Numbered from the stretch's first letter, positions 8,410-18,003 are shown. The stretch is 33,929 nt of DNA from a bacterium (GCA_024223715.1 JAAEOA010000354.1:1-33929), one strand, 5' to 3'. Program-made: numbers and translations. The notes: generated by a model not told the origin, from the letters alone.

Positions 8410-8475
8410 TCGCCATGTTTTCGCAGCTTGCGCCAAAGCCTGAATTTTACCACCTCATTAACGGGGTGGGTTCTC

Positions 8476-9738
8476 TCAGGCTTCTTTTATTTCATCTCCA
8501 GAATCTCCGGAAATAATATCCGGCTCCTGGCCATCTTCAACTGTTTCACGGGAGACAATAACTTCCCGGGCATCTTCAAGAGAAGGCACCTTGAACATGG
8601 TTTCCCGCATAATGCCTTCAAGAATGGAACGCAAACCACGGGCACCTGTTTTCCTGTCCACAGCTAAATCAGCAATGGCTTCCAGAGCGCCCGCTTCGAA
8701 GGTAAGTTTCACATCTTCCATATCCATCAATTTTTGATACTGACGAGTAAGGGCATTGCGAGGTTCCTGCAGAATTCGAACCATGGCATCACGATCCAGT
8801 TCATGCATATGAGTGACAACGGGCAACCGTCCAATCAGCTCAGGAATTAAGCCAAATTTCATAAGGTCCTGGCTTTCCACTAACCCCAGAAATTCTTCCC
8901 GTTCTTCACTGATATTAAATTCTTCGGTGCGACCAAAACCAAGGACATTTCGTCCCACACGCCGCTCAACGATTTTCTCCAGCCCCTGGAATGCACCACC
9001 ACAAATAAACAGGATGTTCTTGGTATTAACTTCCAAATATTTTTGCTGGGGATGCTTGCGTCCACCTTGAGGAGGGACATTGGCCACCGTTCCTTCAAGG
9101 ATTTTCAAAAGGGCCTGCTGAACGCCTTCACCGGAGACATCCCGGGTAATGGATGGGTTGCCACTTTTACGACCGATTTTATCGATCTCATCGACATAGA
9201 CAATACCCTGTTCAGCCGCCTGAATATTGTAGTCAGCAGCTTGCAGCAGACGAACCAGAATGTTTTCCACATCTTCGCCCACATAACCGGCTTCGGTAAG
9301 TGCTGTGGCATCGGCAATGGCAAAAGGCACGTTGAGGAAACGGGCCAGAGTTTGTGCCATAAGGGTTTTTCCGGTACCAGTATTACCCAATAGGAGGATA
9401 TTGCTCTTATCAATTTCAACGCCATCGTTGGTGGATTTCTGATGAATGCGTTTGTAGTGGTTATAAACAGCAACCGCAAGACTGACCTTAGCTTCATTCT
9501 GACTGATGACATATTCATCAAGGAAGTCGAGAATTTCCTGAGGCTTGGGGAAGGTCGGCGGGGCCAGGGTGGCTTCCTCCAGCAACTCCCCTTCAAGGAT
9601 GTCATTACAGAGTTTAATGCATTCACTGCAAATATAGACGCTCGAAGGCCCAGCAACCAACTTGGCAACTTCATCTTGCCCACGGGCACAAAAAGAGCAC
9701 TTAATCATCTGGGGACTGCCGTTTTGACGACGCTTCAT
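8476..9738 (-). CDS. clpX: ClpX, ATP-binding subunit of Clp protease
   Basis: AAA+ unfoldase that feeds substrates to ClpP. The N-terminal zinc domain has C14-x2-C17 and C37-x2-C40. The AAA part has Walker A GNTGTGKT, the pore loop GYVGED, Walker [11 protein letters not shown] and the [20 protein letters not shown] block. The start is set by GGAGGAAAT directly before the ATG at 9738, giving 420 residues. The longer frame to 9789 would begin in the leader hairpin. The gene follows clpP with an 86-base gap that is rich in secondary structure, and it is followed by lon. The acidic C-terminus is usual. Confidence 0.97.
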   Translation of the reverse strand: MKRRQNGSPQMIKCSFCARGQDEVAKLVAGPSSVYICSECIKLCNDILEGELLEEATLAPPTFPKPQEILDFLDEYVISQNEAKVSLAVAVYNHYKRIHQKSTNDGVEIDKSNILLLGNTGTGKTLMAQTLARFLNVPFAIADATALTEAGYVGEDVENILVRLLQAADYNIQAAEQGIVYVDEIDKIGRKSGNPSITRDVSGEGVQQALLKILEGTVANVPPQGGRKHPQQKYLEVNTKNILFICGGAFQGLEKIVERRVGRNVLGFGRTEEFNISEEREEFLGLVESQDLMKFGLIPELIGRLPVVTHMHELDRDAMVRILQEPRNALTRQYQKLMDMEDVKLTFEAGALEAIADLAVDRKTGARGLRSILEGIMRETMFKVPSLEDAREVIVSRETVEDGQEPDIISGDSGDEIKEA

Positions 9739-9786
9739 ATTTCCTCCGGTTGGTGGTTCTGGCGAGCAAGACAGCCAACCAGAACC
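9739..9786 (-). promoter_or_regulatory. Crossing stem arms in the clpX leader, abutting its ribosome-binding site
   Basis: On the minus strand, arm a GGTTCTGG (9786-9779) is complementary to CCAGAACC (9762-9755), and arm b GGTTGG (9780-9775) is complementary to CCAACC (9753-9748). Arms a and b overlap and their partners lie in the same order, so the two stems exclude each other or form a pseudoknot. The b stem ends directly against GGAGG (9747-9743). A further small stem GGGAA/TTCCC lies 5' of it. This may tune clpX translation. Function is inference. Confidence 0.4.
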
Positions 9787-9824
9787 CAAACACCTGTCAG
9801 GGAAATCAGTTCCCCCGAGACAAT

Positions 9825-10451
9825 CTATTTCTTCTTATCGTCTTCTTTTTTTCCTTCAATATTTTCCACTTCGGTACGGCTTTTGATGACTTTGTCAACC
9901 AGTCCGTATTCGCAAGCTTCTTCAGCAGACATAAAAAAGTCACGATCACTGTCTACGGAAATTTTTTCGTGAGCCTGGCCTGAATGCAGAGCAAGAATAT
10001 CGTAGAGCTTGTCCCTGATTTTCAGAATTTCCTTGGTGTAGATTTCCAACATGCTGGCTTGGCCCTGACTACCACCAAGGGGTTGGTGAATCATGACTCG
10101 GGAGTTAACCAGAGCCGAGCGTTTGCCCGCAGCACCAGCAGCCAAGAGCACAGCTCCCATGCTGGCTGCCTGTCCCATGCAAATGGTAACTACATCATTG
10201 GAAATGTACTGAATAGTATCGTAGATCGCAAGACCGGCGGTGACACTGCCACCAGGGCTGTTGATATACAGGTAGATGTCCCTTTCGGGGTCTTCGGCCT
10301 GCAGAAACAGCAATTGAGCAATGATCAGGTTGGCGATGTTATCGTCAACCGGTGTGCCCAGAAAGATGATGCGATCTTTCAGCAGACGTGAATAAATATC
10401 AAAAGCCCGTTCTCCATGACTGGACTGATCGACTACCATAGGTACCAGCAT
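9825..10451 (-). CDS. clpP: ClpP serine protease subunit
   Basis: Proteolytic chamber of the ClpXP protease. The catalytic triad falls at S97 (GQAASMGA), H122 (MIHQPLGG) and D171 (DRDFFM), and INSPGGSV is intact. At 208 residues it is normal, with a Lys/Glu/Asp-rich tail (GKKEDDKKK). The ATG shares its first base with the TAA of tig (TAATG), so the two are translationally coupled. A GGAGAAA lies inside the end of tig. It forms one operon with clpX downstream. Confidence 0.97.
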   Translation of the reverse strand: MLVPMVVDQSSHGERAFDIYSRLLKDRIIFLGTPVDDNIANLIIAQLLFLQAEDPERDIYLYINSPGGSVTAGLAIYDTIQYISNDVVTICMGQAASMGAVLLAAGAAGKRSALVNSRVMIHQPLGGSQGQASMLEIYTKEILKIRDKLYDILALHSGQAHEKISVDSDRDFFMSAEEACEYGLVDKVIKSRTEVENIEGKKEDDKKK

Positions 10452-11809
10452 TATTTCTCCTTTTCTCCAAAGATATCCGTATCGGTGGGCACTGTTTCAA
10501 CAGTAGCCCGAGAAAGCAGGAAATCGTAAGTGCGACGTTCCATCAGGTCAAATTCAAGACGCTGCTTTTCATCACCACTGTTAACAAATTCCCTGTATCG
10601 GTCAACCTCGAAACCATTTTCACCGGCGATTTGTTCGATTCGTTCATCGACATCTTCATCGGTAACCTTGATATCTTCTTGTGAACGGATGTTTTCAAGG
10701 AGCAACATGCCCTTTAAGGCCTTTTCCGCGTGGGGTTTACCCAGTTCACGGTATTCGGCATCTTCTTCGTCAGTATTGGGACGGCCGTTCTGCAGGTTCC
10801 GGCGGTGCAATTCTTCAACACCACTGTCGAGGTAATTGCTGACCATGCTGGGCGGTAAATCCACTTCATTGACATCACAAATAGCATCGAGGATTTGTCG
10901 GTCCAGTTCCTGTTCCACCCTGCGTTCGCCTTCTTTTTTCAGATCGGAGCGGACTTCAGTACTCAATTCCTCAAGTGTTTTTCCTTCAGCAACCTGACCG
11001 GCCAATTCGTCGTTCAATTCGGGTACCACTTTGGCTGCCACTTCTTTGGCCACACAAAGGAAGGCCACAGCCTGACCTTTAAGCTTTTCATTGGGATGTT
11101 CGTCCGGATAGGTGACAGCGATTTCTTTTTCTTCTCCGGCACTCATACCCAAAAGACCCTCATTAAAGGCTTCCAGATTGCCATCGGCACCAATGATTAA
11201 GCGTTGGTCTTCTATACGTTTGCCACCGTCTGGTTCACCATCCCAAGCCTGAGGAATTAAATCCAAAAGAATCTGATCATCTTTTTCGGCAGCTCGATCT
11301 ACTTTTTCGTAGGTGGCCTTGCTTTCCTGAAGGCGTTCCAGGACATCCTGAACATCTTTATCTTCCACTTGAACTTCCCGTTTTTTAACAGAAATGTTCT
11401 CGTAGTCTTTGGCCTCAACTTCAGGGCGAACTTCAACGACCAGATCAAAGGTCATTGGGTCACCATCTTCGAATTTAAAATTTTCCAGGGCAGGATCAGT
11501 CAAAGGCTGGAGTTTGTTTTCCAAAAGGCCCATCATCCATGCCTGGCGAATAATTTCTTCGGTGGCTTCCATTCGGATCATATCGCCAAGTTCACGCTCG
11601 ACCATGGCCCGCGGAGTGTGCCCCTTGCGGAAACCGGGTTTCTGGTGACTCTTGGCCGCTTTTTTCAATCGGCCGGCATATTCCTTGTCGAACAAGGTGC
11701 GATCAACTTCAATTTTGACCACACGCTTCCAGGATTCGGGAGCTTCCAGGGTGGTTTGTATGGGGCCTTGAACGGCTTTTTTGTCGCCAGCCTTGATTTC
11801 TTCGGACAT
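10451..11809 (-). CDS. tig: Trigger factor
   Basis: Ribosome-bound chaperone and peptidyl-prolyl isomerase that meets nascent chains. The ribosome-docking signature GFRKGHTP is at residues 59-66, about 15 later than in E. coli because of an N-terminal extension. The PPIase domain lies at about 165-255, where the FKBP-like [10 protein letters not shown] and [17 protein letters not shown] can be read. The helical C-terminal arms follow. At 452 residues it is slightly long. GAGGA lies about 10 bases before the ATG. It is the first protein gene after tRNA-Leu and probably shares its promoter. The tig-clpP-clpX-lon order is the standard one. Confidence 0.95.
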   Translation of the reverse strand: MSEEIKAGDKKAVQGPIQTTLEAPESWKRVVKIEVDRTLFDKEYAGRLKKAAKSHQKPGFRKGHTPRAMVERELGDMIRMEATEEIIRQAWMMGLLENKLQPLTDPALENFKFEDGDPMTFDLVVEVRPEVEAKDYENISVKKREVQVEDKDVQDVLERLQESKATYEKVDRAAEKDDQILLDLIPQAWDGEPDGGKRIEDQRLIIGADGNLEAFNEGLLGMSAGEEKEIAVTYPDEHPNEKLKGQAVAFLCVAKEVAAKVVPELNDELAGQVAEGKTLEELSTEVRSDLKKEGERRVEQELDRQILDAICDVNEVDLPPSMVSNYLDSGVEELHRRNLQNGRPNTDEEDAEYRELGKPHAEKALKGMLLLENIRSQEDIKVTDEDVDERIEQIAGENGFEVDRYREFVNSGDEKQRLEFDLMERRTYDFLLSRATVETVPTDTDIFGEKEK

Positions 11810-11840
11810 GAGAATGGATCCTCACTTTGGTCAAGAGTCA

Positions 11841-11864
11841 GGAAGCGGGAAAGGCCCAGCTTCC
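11841..11864 (-). other. Hairpin between tRNA-Leu and tig
   Basis: GGAAGC with an inner GGG pairs with CCC and GCTTCC, a stem of about 9 bp with a bulge. On the minus strand a run of nine T (11874-11866) follows the tRNA 3' end and comes just before this hairpin, so the T-run is on the wrong side for it to be a classical terminator. It may fold the tig leader or mark the tRNA 3'-processing site. Confidence 0.4.
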
Positions 11865-11874
11865 AAAAAAAAAT

Positions 11875-11959
11875 TGGTGCGAGAGGGGGGACTCGAACCC
11901 CCACGGGTTTCCCCACAGGAACCTAAATCCTGCGCGTCTACCAGTTCCGCCACTCTCGC
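11875..11959 (-). tRNA. tRNA-Leu (anticodon TAG)
   Basis: An 85-base class II tRNA. Acceptor GCGAGAG pairs with CTCTCGC, anticodon stem CAGGA/TCCTG with loop TTTAGGT reading TAG, a long variable arm (TGGGGAAACCCG), T-arm GGGGG-TTCGAGT-CCCCC, discriminator A and an encoded CCA. It sits 65 bases before tig and behind the only strong promoter, so it probably starts the tig-clpP-clpX-lon-engB transcript and is cut out by tRNA processing. Confidence 0.97.
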
Positions 11960-11981
11960 AAGAAGCAAGCTAGTTTGAAAA

Positions 11982-11998
11982 TGTCAGGAGTCCTGACA
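11982..11998. promoter_or_regulatory. 17-bp palindrome at the tRNA-Leu/tig transcription start
   Basis: TGTCAGGA and TCCTGACA flank a single central base, a perfect dyad with 8-bp half sites. It begins 8 bases after the -10 element, about at +1 to +17. This is where a dimeric repressor would block initiation. It does not match the CIRCE, HspR or CtsR sites known for chaperone/protease genes. The regulator is unknown. Confidence 0.5.
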
Positions 11999-12005
11999 GG
12001 GCGCT

Positions 12006-12034
12006 AATATAGTCTCCCTTAAAAACACGGTCAA
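12006..12034 (-). promoter_or_regulatory. Sigma-70-type promoter of tRNA-Leu and the tig operon
   Basis: On the minus strand TTGACC (12034-12029), 17 bases, TATATT (12011-12006): five of six at both boxes with ideal spacing. The expected start is near 11999, 40 bases before the mature tRNA. Confidence 0.8.
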
Positions 12035-12062
12035 GGTGCCAAATATCCACAAAATCCACCAT

Positions 12063-13475
12063 TTACTGGATTTTTCGATAGATGGTGCGTGATGCGATGC
12101 CAAGAATACGTGCCGCAGTCTCTTTATCGCCTTGAGTGCTTTCCAGTGTTGCTTCAATTAAGGCCATTTCTGCATCTTTAAGGGTGGTGCCAACTGGAAG
12201 GGACAGAGCGTCCAGCCTTTGACGTCCTTCGACGACATTTTTTGGCAGATTTTGTTCATCCACAAAATCACCGCGGCACATGACCACTGCTCTTTCCATG
12301 GCGTTTTCCAGCTCTCGAACATTGCCTGGCCACGAATAACGACCCAGAACATCGGTGGCGGCTTTGGTGAAGCCGGAAATGTTCTTTTTATTACGCTCGT
12401 TGTATTTTTGCAGGAAGAAATTGGCAAGCAGAATAACATCACCCCCACGGGCACGCAGTGGTGGTAATTCGAGGTTAATCACATTCAGGCGATAAAACAA
12501 ATCTTCCCTGAAGCTTCCCAATTCCACAAGATGTTCCAGATCTGCGTTGGTGGCAGCAATGATACGTACGTCGACATTTAAAGGCACACTGCTGCCAAGG
12601 CGCTCGACAACCCCTTCCTGCAGAACCCGAAGCAGCTTGACCTGCGTGGTCATGGACATTTCGCCCACTTCATCCAAAAACAAAGTGCCTCCGTCGGCCA
12701 CTTCAAAACGCCCCTTGCGCTGGCCCACAGCTCCGGTAAAAGCACCAGGTTCGTAACCAAAAAGCTCGGCTTCGAGCAAATTATCGGGTAAGGCAGCACA
12801 GCTGACACGCACCATGGCTTTTGTTGAACGATCACTGAGACGATGCAGTGCAGAAGCAAAAACCTCTTTTCCGGTTCCACTTTCACCCGTTAGTAAAACT
12901 GTTGCCGTGCTGGGAGCTACCTGAGATGCAGTGTCGAGAGCAATTTGCATCGGCCTGCTATTGCCAATGATGTCGTTCATACCCTGAATTTTTTCCAACT
13001 GCTGGCGTAATTTCTGGTTCTCCGCTTTCAGCTGTTGTTTTTCGAGGGCCTTGCCAACCACATTTAGGGTCGTTGTCGTGCTGAAAGGCTTCTCAATAAA
13101 ATCATACGCGCCATTTTTAATGGCTCCAACAGCTGCTTCTATGGTTCCATGGCCTGTAATAATGACAAATTCAGTAAATGGAGAAATGACCTGGGCGGCC
13201 TTTAGTAAATCCAACCCTCCCATTTTGGGCATCTGCAGATCAGACAGAACAAGGTGAACTTCATTCTGTCTTAAGGTGGCCAGACCTTCTTCGCCATTGG
13301 AGGCCGTAAGGACATGATATCCATTGCGTCCCAATAGCTTACTAAGCGCGCGGCCAAGCTCTATTTCATCGTCGACAACTAGAATTGTCGCCTTTGCTTC
13401 GTCGGGTCCGGGAGGCACAGATCTTTTGGAACCAGTATTCTCAAGATTTGATCGGCCCTCAGTGGGGTCTGCCAT
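12063..13475 (-). CDS. NtrC-family sigma-54-dependent response regulator
   Basis: Phosphorylation-controlled activator of sigma-54 promoters. A receiver domain (about residues 27-145, phospho-acceptor D79 in VLSDLQMP, Lys in IEKPF) is joined by a coiled linker to an AAA+ domain with Walker A GESGTGKE, the sigma-54-contact loop GAFTGA and Walker B LFLDEVGEM. A Fis-type helix-turn-helix (ETAARILGIASRTIYRKIQ) ends the protein abruptly. The frame starts at a GTG at 13484, but GGAG 8 bases before the ATG at 13475 favours the latter (470 residues). It is divergent from the hybrid kinase at 13644, a likely but unproven partner. A candidate -24/-12 target lies at 24530. Confidence 0.95.
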   Translation of the reverse strand: MADPTEGRSNLENTGSKRSVPPGPDEAKATILVVDDEIELGRALSKLLGRNGYHVLTASNGEEGLATLRQNEVHLVLSDLQMPKMGGLDLLKAAQVISPFTEFVIITGHGTIEAAVGAIKNGAYDFIEKPFSTTTTLNVVGKALEKQQLKAENQKLRQQLEKIQGMNDIIGNSRPMQIALDTASQVAPSTATVLLTGESGTGKEVFASALHRLSDRSTKAMVRVSCAALPDNLLEAELFGYEPGAFTGAVGQRKGRFEVADGGTLFLDEVGEMSMTTQVKLLRVLQEGVVERLGSSVPLNVDVRIIAATNADLEHLVELGSFREDLFYRLNVINLELPPLRARGGDVILLANFFLQKYNERNKKNISGFTKAATDVLGRYSWPGNVRELENAMERAVVMCRGDFVDEQNLPKNVVEGRQRLDALSLPVGTTLKDAEMALIEATLESTQGDKETAARILGIASRTIYRKIQ

Positions 13476-13517
13476 TTTCCACACTCCAGGATAAGCAGAG
13501 AGGTTTACTTTTTAGAC

Positions 13518-13546
13518 ATAATGTCAGTAGCCTGTCTATTTGTCAA
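13518..13546 (-). promoter_or_regulatory. Sigma-70-type promoter of the NtrC-like gene
   Basis: On the minus strand TTGACA (13546-13541), 17 bases, CATTAT (13523-13518). A short dyad, GACAT-A-ATGTC (13515-13525), covers the -10 box and could be an operator. No equally good promoter was seen for the divergent kinase gene. Confidence 0.7.
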
Positions 13547-13643
13547 TGGCAGTGAAAGGACAAATCTAAAGAAAGGCCATTTTAGGTCGATGTAATAAGG
13601 ATAAGGACGCCAGAAAAGATTAAATTACCAGGGGATTCTTCAC

Positions 13644-16600
13644 TTGAAAAAATCACGATCAAGATTTCCAACCGAAGAAACAAAAGGTGGCTCAGGAGTT
13701 TTACTTTCGGTCTACATCCTCATGGCCCTAGTTCTATTTGGGCTATTGTTTCAATTCCAACAAGTTATCGAACAATCACGGACTCAGGTATCGCACCAGC
13801 TTGAAACGGCGGCTCAACAGTCGAAGCTGGATTTGTCCAAAACCATCTCTTCCATGGAGAAAATTGCCCAGGCTTTGTCCGCACAATACTCCGTCAACTC
13901 CCTGCAAAGTACTGAAGAAGCGGCTCATCGTATTCTTTTGTCGAATCTTAAAATATTCATGGTGCAGTACTCTCCCAGTTGCAAGAAATCTACCGTGGCC
14001 CTGGGAACGGGACACCTGACTTCGCTTCAGCAGGGTGCCAACAATTCTTACCTTTTGGACAGCGAAACCAAATTAACTTTCCATCAACAAATAAGCCTTG
14101 GGACAAAGTGGAGTATTGATGATGATTACCTTGTTTTAACCCAATCGATTAAAGGTCTAAAACCAGAATTGGGTGCCATAATCTTTGAATTTTCAATCTC
14201 ACAATTGTTACACTCAGATATCCATGAATTTAAAAATAAGGAAAAGTTTCAAACCTGGTGGCTCATTCCACTGGAGGAAACTAACTACCTTGCGGCTTCT
14301 TCACTGGAACCAAACAGACACCTCGAGAACCTCTTGGTCTCCAACATATATAATGGCCAATCTGGAATATTTGAAACGGCATGCCCCATCCACAAAAACC
14401 ACAATTCCATGACCGCCTTAAGCCCAATTAAAATTGGCAATCACAACATTGGGATTCTGGCCACAACGGAATCAGGGCAAATATCTGCGCAAGTAAAAAT
14501 TCTTGTCTATAAAATGACCGGATATTTTGTAGGGCTTATGGGTTTGGCCGTTCTCGCAATCCGGTTAAATTCTCAACAGAGAAAGACAGCACTTCAGAAA
14601 CTTGCCGATGAACAATCAGTCATTGAAGGCCTTTTCTTTGGAATTGACGACCTGGTATTCCAACAGAATCTTGACGGCCAATATACTGACTGCAACCAGA
14701 GTTTTGCTGATTTTTTCGGACAAATCCCTCAAAAAATCAAAGGCCAAACAGATAAACAAATCGGAATTCCAAAAGATCAATCTCCCATATCGTCCAATGA
14801 CCGGATCTTCCTTCGCCGAGGTCGCAGTTTGGCTAGCGAAATCTGGCTGGATGGACCCAATGGAAGTCCGGAATTGGTAGATCTGCACAAGCACCCTTTG
14901 CAGCATATTGATGGAAAAGTTTACGCAGTTATGGGTATTGGTCGGATCAAAACAACTCAATGGCGGTCCGAAAAAGATCTTTTGGAATTGAAAGAAGAGT
15001 TGGAATTGGCCAACTCCAACATGGAAGAAGCCCTCAATAGAGCCAATGATTCTTCAAATGAAGCTGCCAATGCCAACAAAGCAAAAAGTGAATTTCTGGC
15101 AAATATGAGTCATGAAATCCGCACCCCCCTTGGGGCAATCATTGGCTTCACAGATTTGTTATCTCAAATTAATAGCACACCACAACAGTTGCAGTATTTG
15201 ACCAAACTGGACAACGCTTCTCACAGCTTGCTGAACATTATTAATGACATTTTGGACTTCTCAAAAATTGAAGCGGGAAAAATGACATTTGAAGTGATTC
15301 CCTTTCATCTGGGACAAGTCATTTCTCAGGTTTCAGATATGTTCAGCGAAAGAGTCATGGCCAGAAATTTATTTTTTACAAACAAACGGGAACAAGTACC
15401 TGAGTTGCTCATTGGTGACCCCACTCGCTTGCGTCAGATTTTAGTAAATCTTTTGGGTAACGCACTAAAATTCACCAAAAAAGGGGGCATTTCGCTAAAA
15501 GTTACTGGAGGGGAAAAAATGGGCAACCAAACTTTCCTGATATTTTCAGTAACCGATACTGGAATCGGTATTTCTCCAGACTGTTTGGATGAACTGTTTT
15601 CTTCCTTCTCTCAGGCTGACACCTCGACCACCAGACAATTTGGAGGAACTGGTTTGGGTTTGAGCATTTGCCAGCAACTGACCGAACTTATGGGAGGAAA
15701 CATCTGGGTCCAGAGCAAACTTGGCGAAGGCACAACTTTTCACTTTACCTTGCCTTTTGAAGAAATGGCCGAAGATGCTGCTAATGAATTTTTGGAAAAA
15801 ATGTTTGAAAAAGAAGACAATGGAATGACCAATCCCGGCCTACCTCTTGAAGACATCAGCCTCTTGCTGGTGGACGACAACGAAATCAATCGGGAAGTTA
15901 TTGGCGAAATTCTGCGACAGAGAGGCGCCCGGATTACTCTGGCAGAAAACGGAAAAGAGGGAGCTGACAAAGCGCTCAACAGTCCTTTCCATTTAGTCTT
16001 AATGGATATGCAAATGCCAATCATGGATGGTCCCTCTGCGACGCGCTTGATTCGTGAGGAAATTTCTTCTGAGCAATTACCAATTCTGGCCCTGACGGCC
16101 AACGCTCAGGCCCAGGACCAAAAGGTCTGTATTGAAGCTGGAATGAATGACTTTTTGGCCAAACCCGTGGAGCCCACTGAGCTGGTGGACAAGGTACTGG
16201 CCCACATTGACCATGAATTGAATATCGAGTTCGGTGACATGAACGATGAAGAAACTTCGTATGATCTTGTCAGTGAAACATCGATAAAACCTCCTGCCTC
16301 TTATGACTCTGTCGATATCCATGGTCTCAATTTTGACGATGTATTTAAAAGATTGAGCTACAAAAAGAAACTGTTTGATAAGTTGGTCAGAATGTTTGTT
16401 AACCAACACGGCAATGATATCGAACTCATTAATAAAACCTTGGCTATTGGAGACAAGGATCAAGCCATACATCTGTGCCATACTCTCAAAGGAACAGCCG
16501 GTAATTTGTCTGTCGAAATTGTGACCTCATTAGCTGCTGACCTGGAAACCCAGTGCCGGGAAAATGGCCGTCTTCCAGAAACTGTTGCTCCGGAACTGAA

Positions 16601-16931
16601 AAACTCCATGCAAATGGTTGTTGCCTCCATGAAGACTTATTTGGCTGGTATTGATAGTTTAGTCAAAAACGAACCACCTTCGTCACCAACCATCCCACCT
16701 GAGGAATTGAATACCAGGCTCAAGTCGCTGTGTGATCTTGTCGATGAAGGAGATGTGCAGGTTGAGGACATTTTTGAGGAATTACGCCCGGAACTTGAAT
16801 CTCACTTCCCGGGTGAAAAACTTGAAGCCATTAGCACTGCTCTTATGGTCTTTGATTTTACTGTAGCCAGTTCAATTCTGGCGAAATTATCGGCTGATTT
16901 TGATAATGAACTGAAAATCACAAACAATTGA
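13644..16931 (+). CDS. Hybrid sensor histidine kinase with receiver and HPt domains
   Basis: Inner-membrane sensor of a multistep phosphorelay, 1095 residues. A membrane helix at 19-37, an extracytoplasmic region of about 250 residues with no domain I recognise, a second helix at about 293-309, a PAS-like domain at about 325-440, then a HisKA box with H490 (SHEIRTPLGA). The ATPase has NLLGNALKF, DTGIGIS and GGTGLGLSI, the receiver has D788 (LMDMQMP), and the HPt domain has H946 (CHTLKGTAGN). About 80 further residues follow the HPt. The start is a TTG with AGGGGA 9 bases upstream, and no better ATG precedes the first helix. It is followed after 7 bases by the HD-GYP gene, which lacks its own kinase, so phosphate could pass H490-D788-H946 to that receiver. 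Confidence 0.93.
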   Translation: MKKSRSRFPTEETKGGSGVLLSVYILMALVLFGLLFQFQQVIEQSRTQVSHQLETAAQQSKLDLSKTISSMEKIAQALSAQYSVNSLQSTEEAAHRILLSNLKIFMVQYSPSCKKSTVALGTGHLTSLQQGANNSYLLDSETKLTFHQQISLGTKWSIDDDYLVLTQSIKGLKPELGAIIFEFSISQLLHSDIHEFKNKEKFQTWWLIPLEETNYLAASSLEPNRHLENLLVSNIYNGQSGIFETACPIHKNHNSMTALSPIKIGNHNIGILATTESGQISAQVKILVYKMTGYFVGLMGLAVLAIRLNSQQRKTALQKLADEQSVIEGLFFGIDDLVFQQNLDGQYTDCNQSFADFFGQIPQKIKGQTDKQIGIPKDQSPISSNDRIFLRRGRSLASEIWLDGPNGSPELVDLHKHPLQHIDGKVYAVMGIGRIKTTQWRSEKDLLELKEELELANSNMEEALNRANDSSNEAANANKAKSEFLANMSHEIRTPLGAIIGFTDLLSQINSTPQQLQYLTKLDNASHSLLNIINDILDFSKIEAGKMTFEVIPFHLGQVISQVSDMFSERVMARNLFFTNKREQVPELLIGDPTRLRQILVNLLGNALKFTKKGGISLKVTGGEKMGNQTFLIFSVTDTGIGISPDCLDELFSSFSQADTSTTRQFGGTGLGLSICQQLTELMGGNIWVQSKLGEGTTFHFTLPFEEMAEDAANEFLEKMFEKEDNGMTNPGLPLEDISLLLVDDNEINREVIGEILRQRGARITLAENGKEGADKALNSPFHLVLMDMQMPIMDGPSATRLIREEISSEQLPILALTANAQAQDQKVCIEAGMNDFLAKPVEPTELVDKVLAHIDHELNIEFGDMNDEETSYDLVSETSIKPPASYDSVDIHGLNFDDVFKRLSYKKKLFDKLVRMFVNQHGNDIELINKTLAIGDKDQAIHLCHTLKGTAGNLSVEIVTSLAADLETQCRENGRLPETVAPELKNSMQMVVASMKTYLAGIDSLVKNEPPSSPTIPPEELNTRLKSLCDLVDEGDVQVEDIFEELRPELESHFPGEKLEAISTALMVFDFTVASSILAKLSADFDNELKITNN

Positions 16932-16938
16932 GGACACT

Positions 16939-18003
16939 TTGAGAAACAAGATTGAAATGGAAACCATCCTTATTGTTGATGACGAACCGGCCAACATTAA
17001 AGCCCTGGCCAATGCCCTGGGCGGAAACTACAAAATTCTGGCCGCCACAAGTGGCGAACAAGCCATGAATGTTGCCTTTGCCAAAGCCGAAAGTCTGGAC
17101 CTTATTCTGATGGACATTTTGATGCCGGGCATCAGTGGCCTGGATGTCACTGCCCGCTTGCGCTCCTACCCTGAAACCAGTGAAATTCCCGTGATTTTTA
17201 TTACGGCTAAAACTGATGTGGAGGAAGAAGCCCAAGGCCTGGATATGGGTGCGGTGGACTACATCCGCAAGCCATTTCATCCGGTCATTGTTAAAGCCAG
17301 AGTGCGTACTCAACTGGAATTAAAAAAGCACAAAGATCATTTGGATGAAATGGTCACACTGAGAACTGAAGAACTGGTTCAAACCCGGGAAGACATCGTG
17401 ATGCGCCTTGCCAAGGCTGCCGAAACACGCGATAACGAAACGGGCATGCACCTTATTAGACTCAGCCATTTGTGTTCACTGCTGGGAAAAGTTTTGGGTA
17501 TGTCAACATCACAATGCCAGACACTGGCCACCGCCAGTTTAATGCATGACATTGGAAAAATCGGTATTCCCGATGATGTTCTATTAAAACCGGGACCTCA
17601 CACATCGGAAGAGCGGGAAATCATGCAAACCCATACCACTCTCGGTGGCGAAGTTTTAGCCAACGGTGACAATGAGTTGATGACTATGGCTTACGATATT
17701 GCCATGTCGCACCATGAACGATGGGATGGAACAGGCTATCCCAATGGTCTGGTCGCTGAGGAAATCCCCTTGGAAGGCCGAATCACATCCGTGTGTGATG
17801 TTTTTGATGCACTAACCACAAGAAGGCCCTACAAAAAAGCGTGGACTGTGGAAGAGGCCGTGGACTTTTTAAAGGAGAATAGCGGTACAATGTTTGAGCC
17901 ACGCCTAGTGGATCTTTTTGTTGAGAACCTGGATGAAGTGCAAAACATTCTCCAGGAATTCAAAGATGTGGCCGAAGAAGAAATGGAACTTTCTCCAGCC
18001 TGA
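16939..18003 (+). CDS. Response regulator with HD-GYP cyclic-di-GMP phosphodiesterase domain
   Basis: RpfG-type protein expected to hydrolyse cyclic-di-GMP when phosphorylated. The receiver is at about 10-130 with D59 in LILMDILMP. The HD-GYP domain is at about 155-345 with HD at 203-204 (HDIGKIGIPDD), the HERWDGTGYP motif and CDVFDALTTRRPYK, so all hallmark metal and GYP residues are present and activity is likely. The start is a TTG, and TGAGGA formed by the kinase stop codon is its ribosome-binding site, suggesting translational coupling. An ATG 18 bases later has a poor ribosome site. It converges on the CoA-transferase gene with only 3 bases between stops and no clear terminator. Lowering cyclic-di-GMP would favour swimming, which fits the flagellin nearby. 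Confidence 0.94.
   Translation: MRNKIEMETILIVDDEPANIKALANALGGNYKILAATSGEQAMNVAFAKAESLDLILMDILMPGISGLDVTARLRSYPETSEIPVIFITAKTDVEEEAQGLDMGAVDYIRKPFHPVIVKARVRTQLELKKHKDHLDEMVTLRTEELVQTREDIVMRLAKAAETRDNETGMHLIRLSHLCSLLGKVLGMSTSQCQTLATASLMHDIGKIGIPDDVLLKPGPHTSEEREIMQTHTTLGGEVLANGDNELMTMAYDIAMSHHERWDGTGYPNGLVAEEIPLEGRITSVCDVFDALTTRRPYKKAWTVEEAVDFLKENSGTMFEPRLVDLFVENLDEVQNILQEFKDVAEEEMELSPA

Noticed and set aside
12020..12042. TGGCAC on the minus strand upstream of tRNA-Leu as a sigma-54 promoter
   Set aside because: No TTGC follows at the required distance, and a good sigma-70-type promoter overlaps it.
11960..12062. CIRCE or other known heat-shock operator before the clp/lon cluster
   Set aside because: The inverted repeat there (TGTCAGGA/TCCTGACA) does not resemble TTAGCACTC-N9-GAGTGCTAA or the HspR or CtsR sites.
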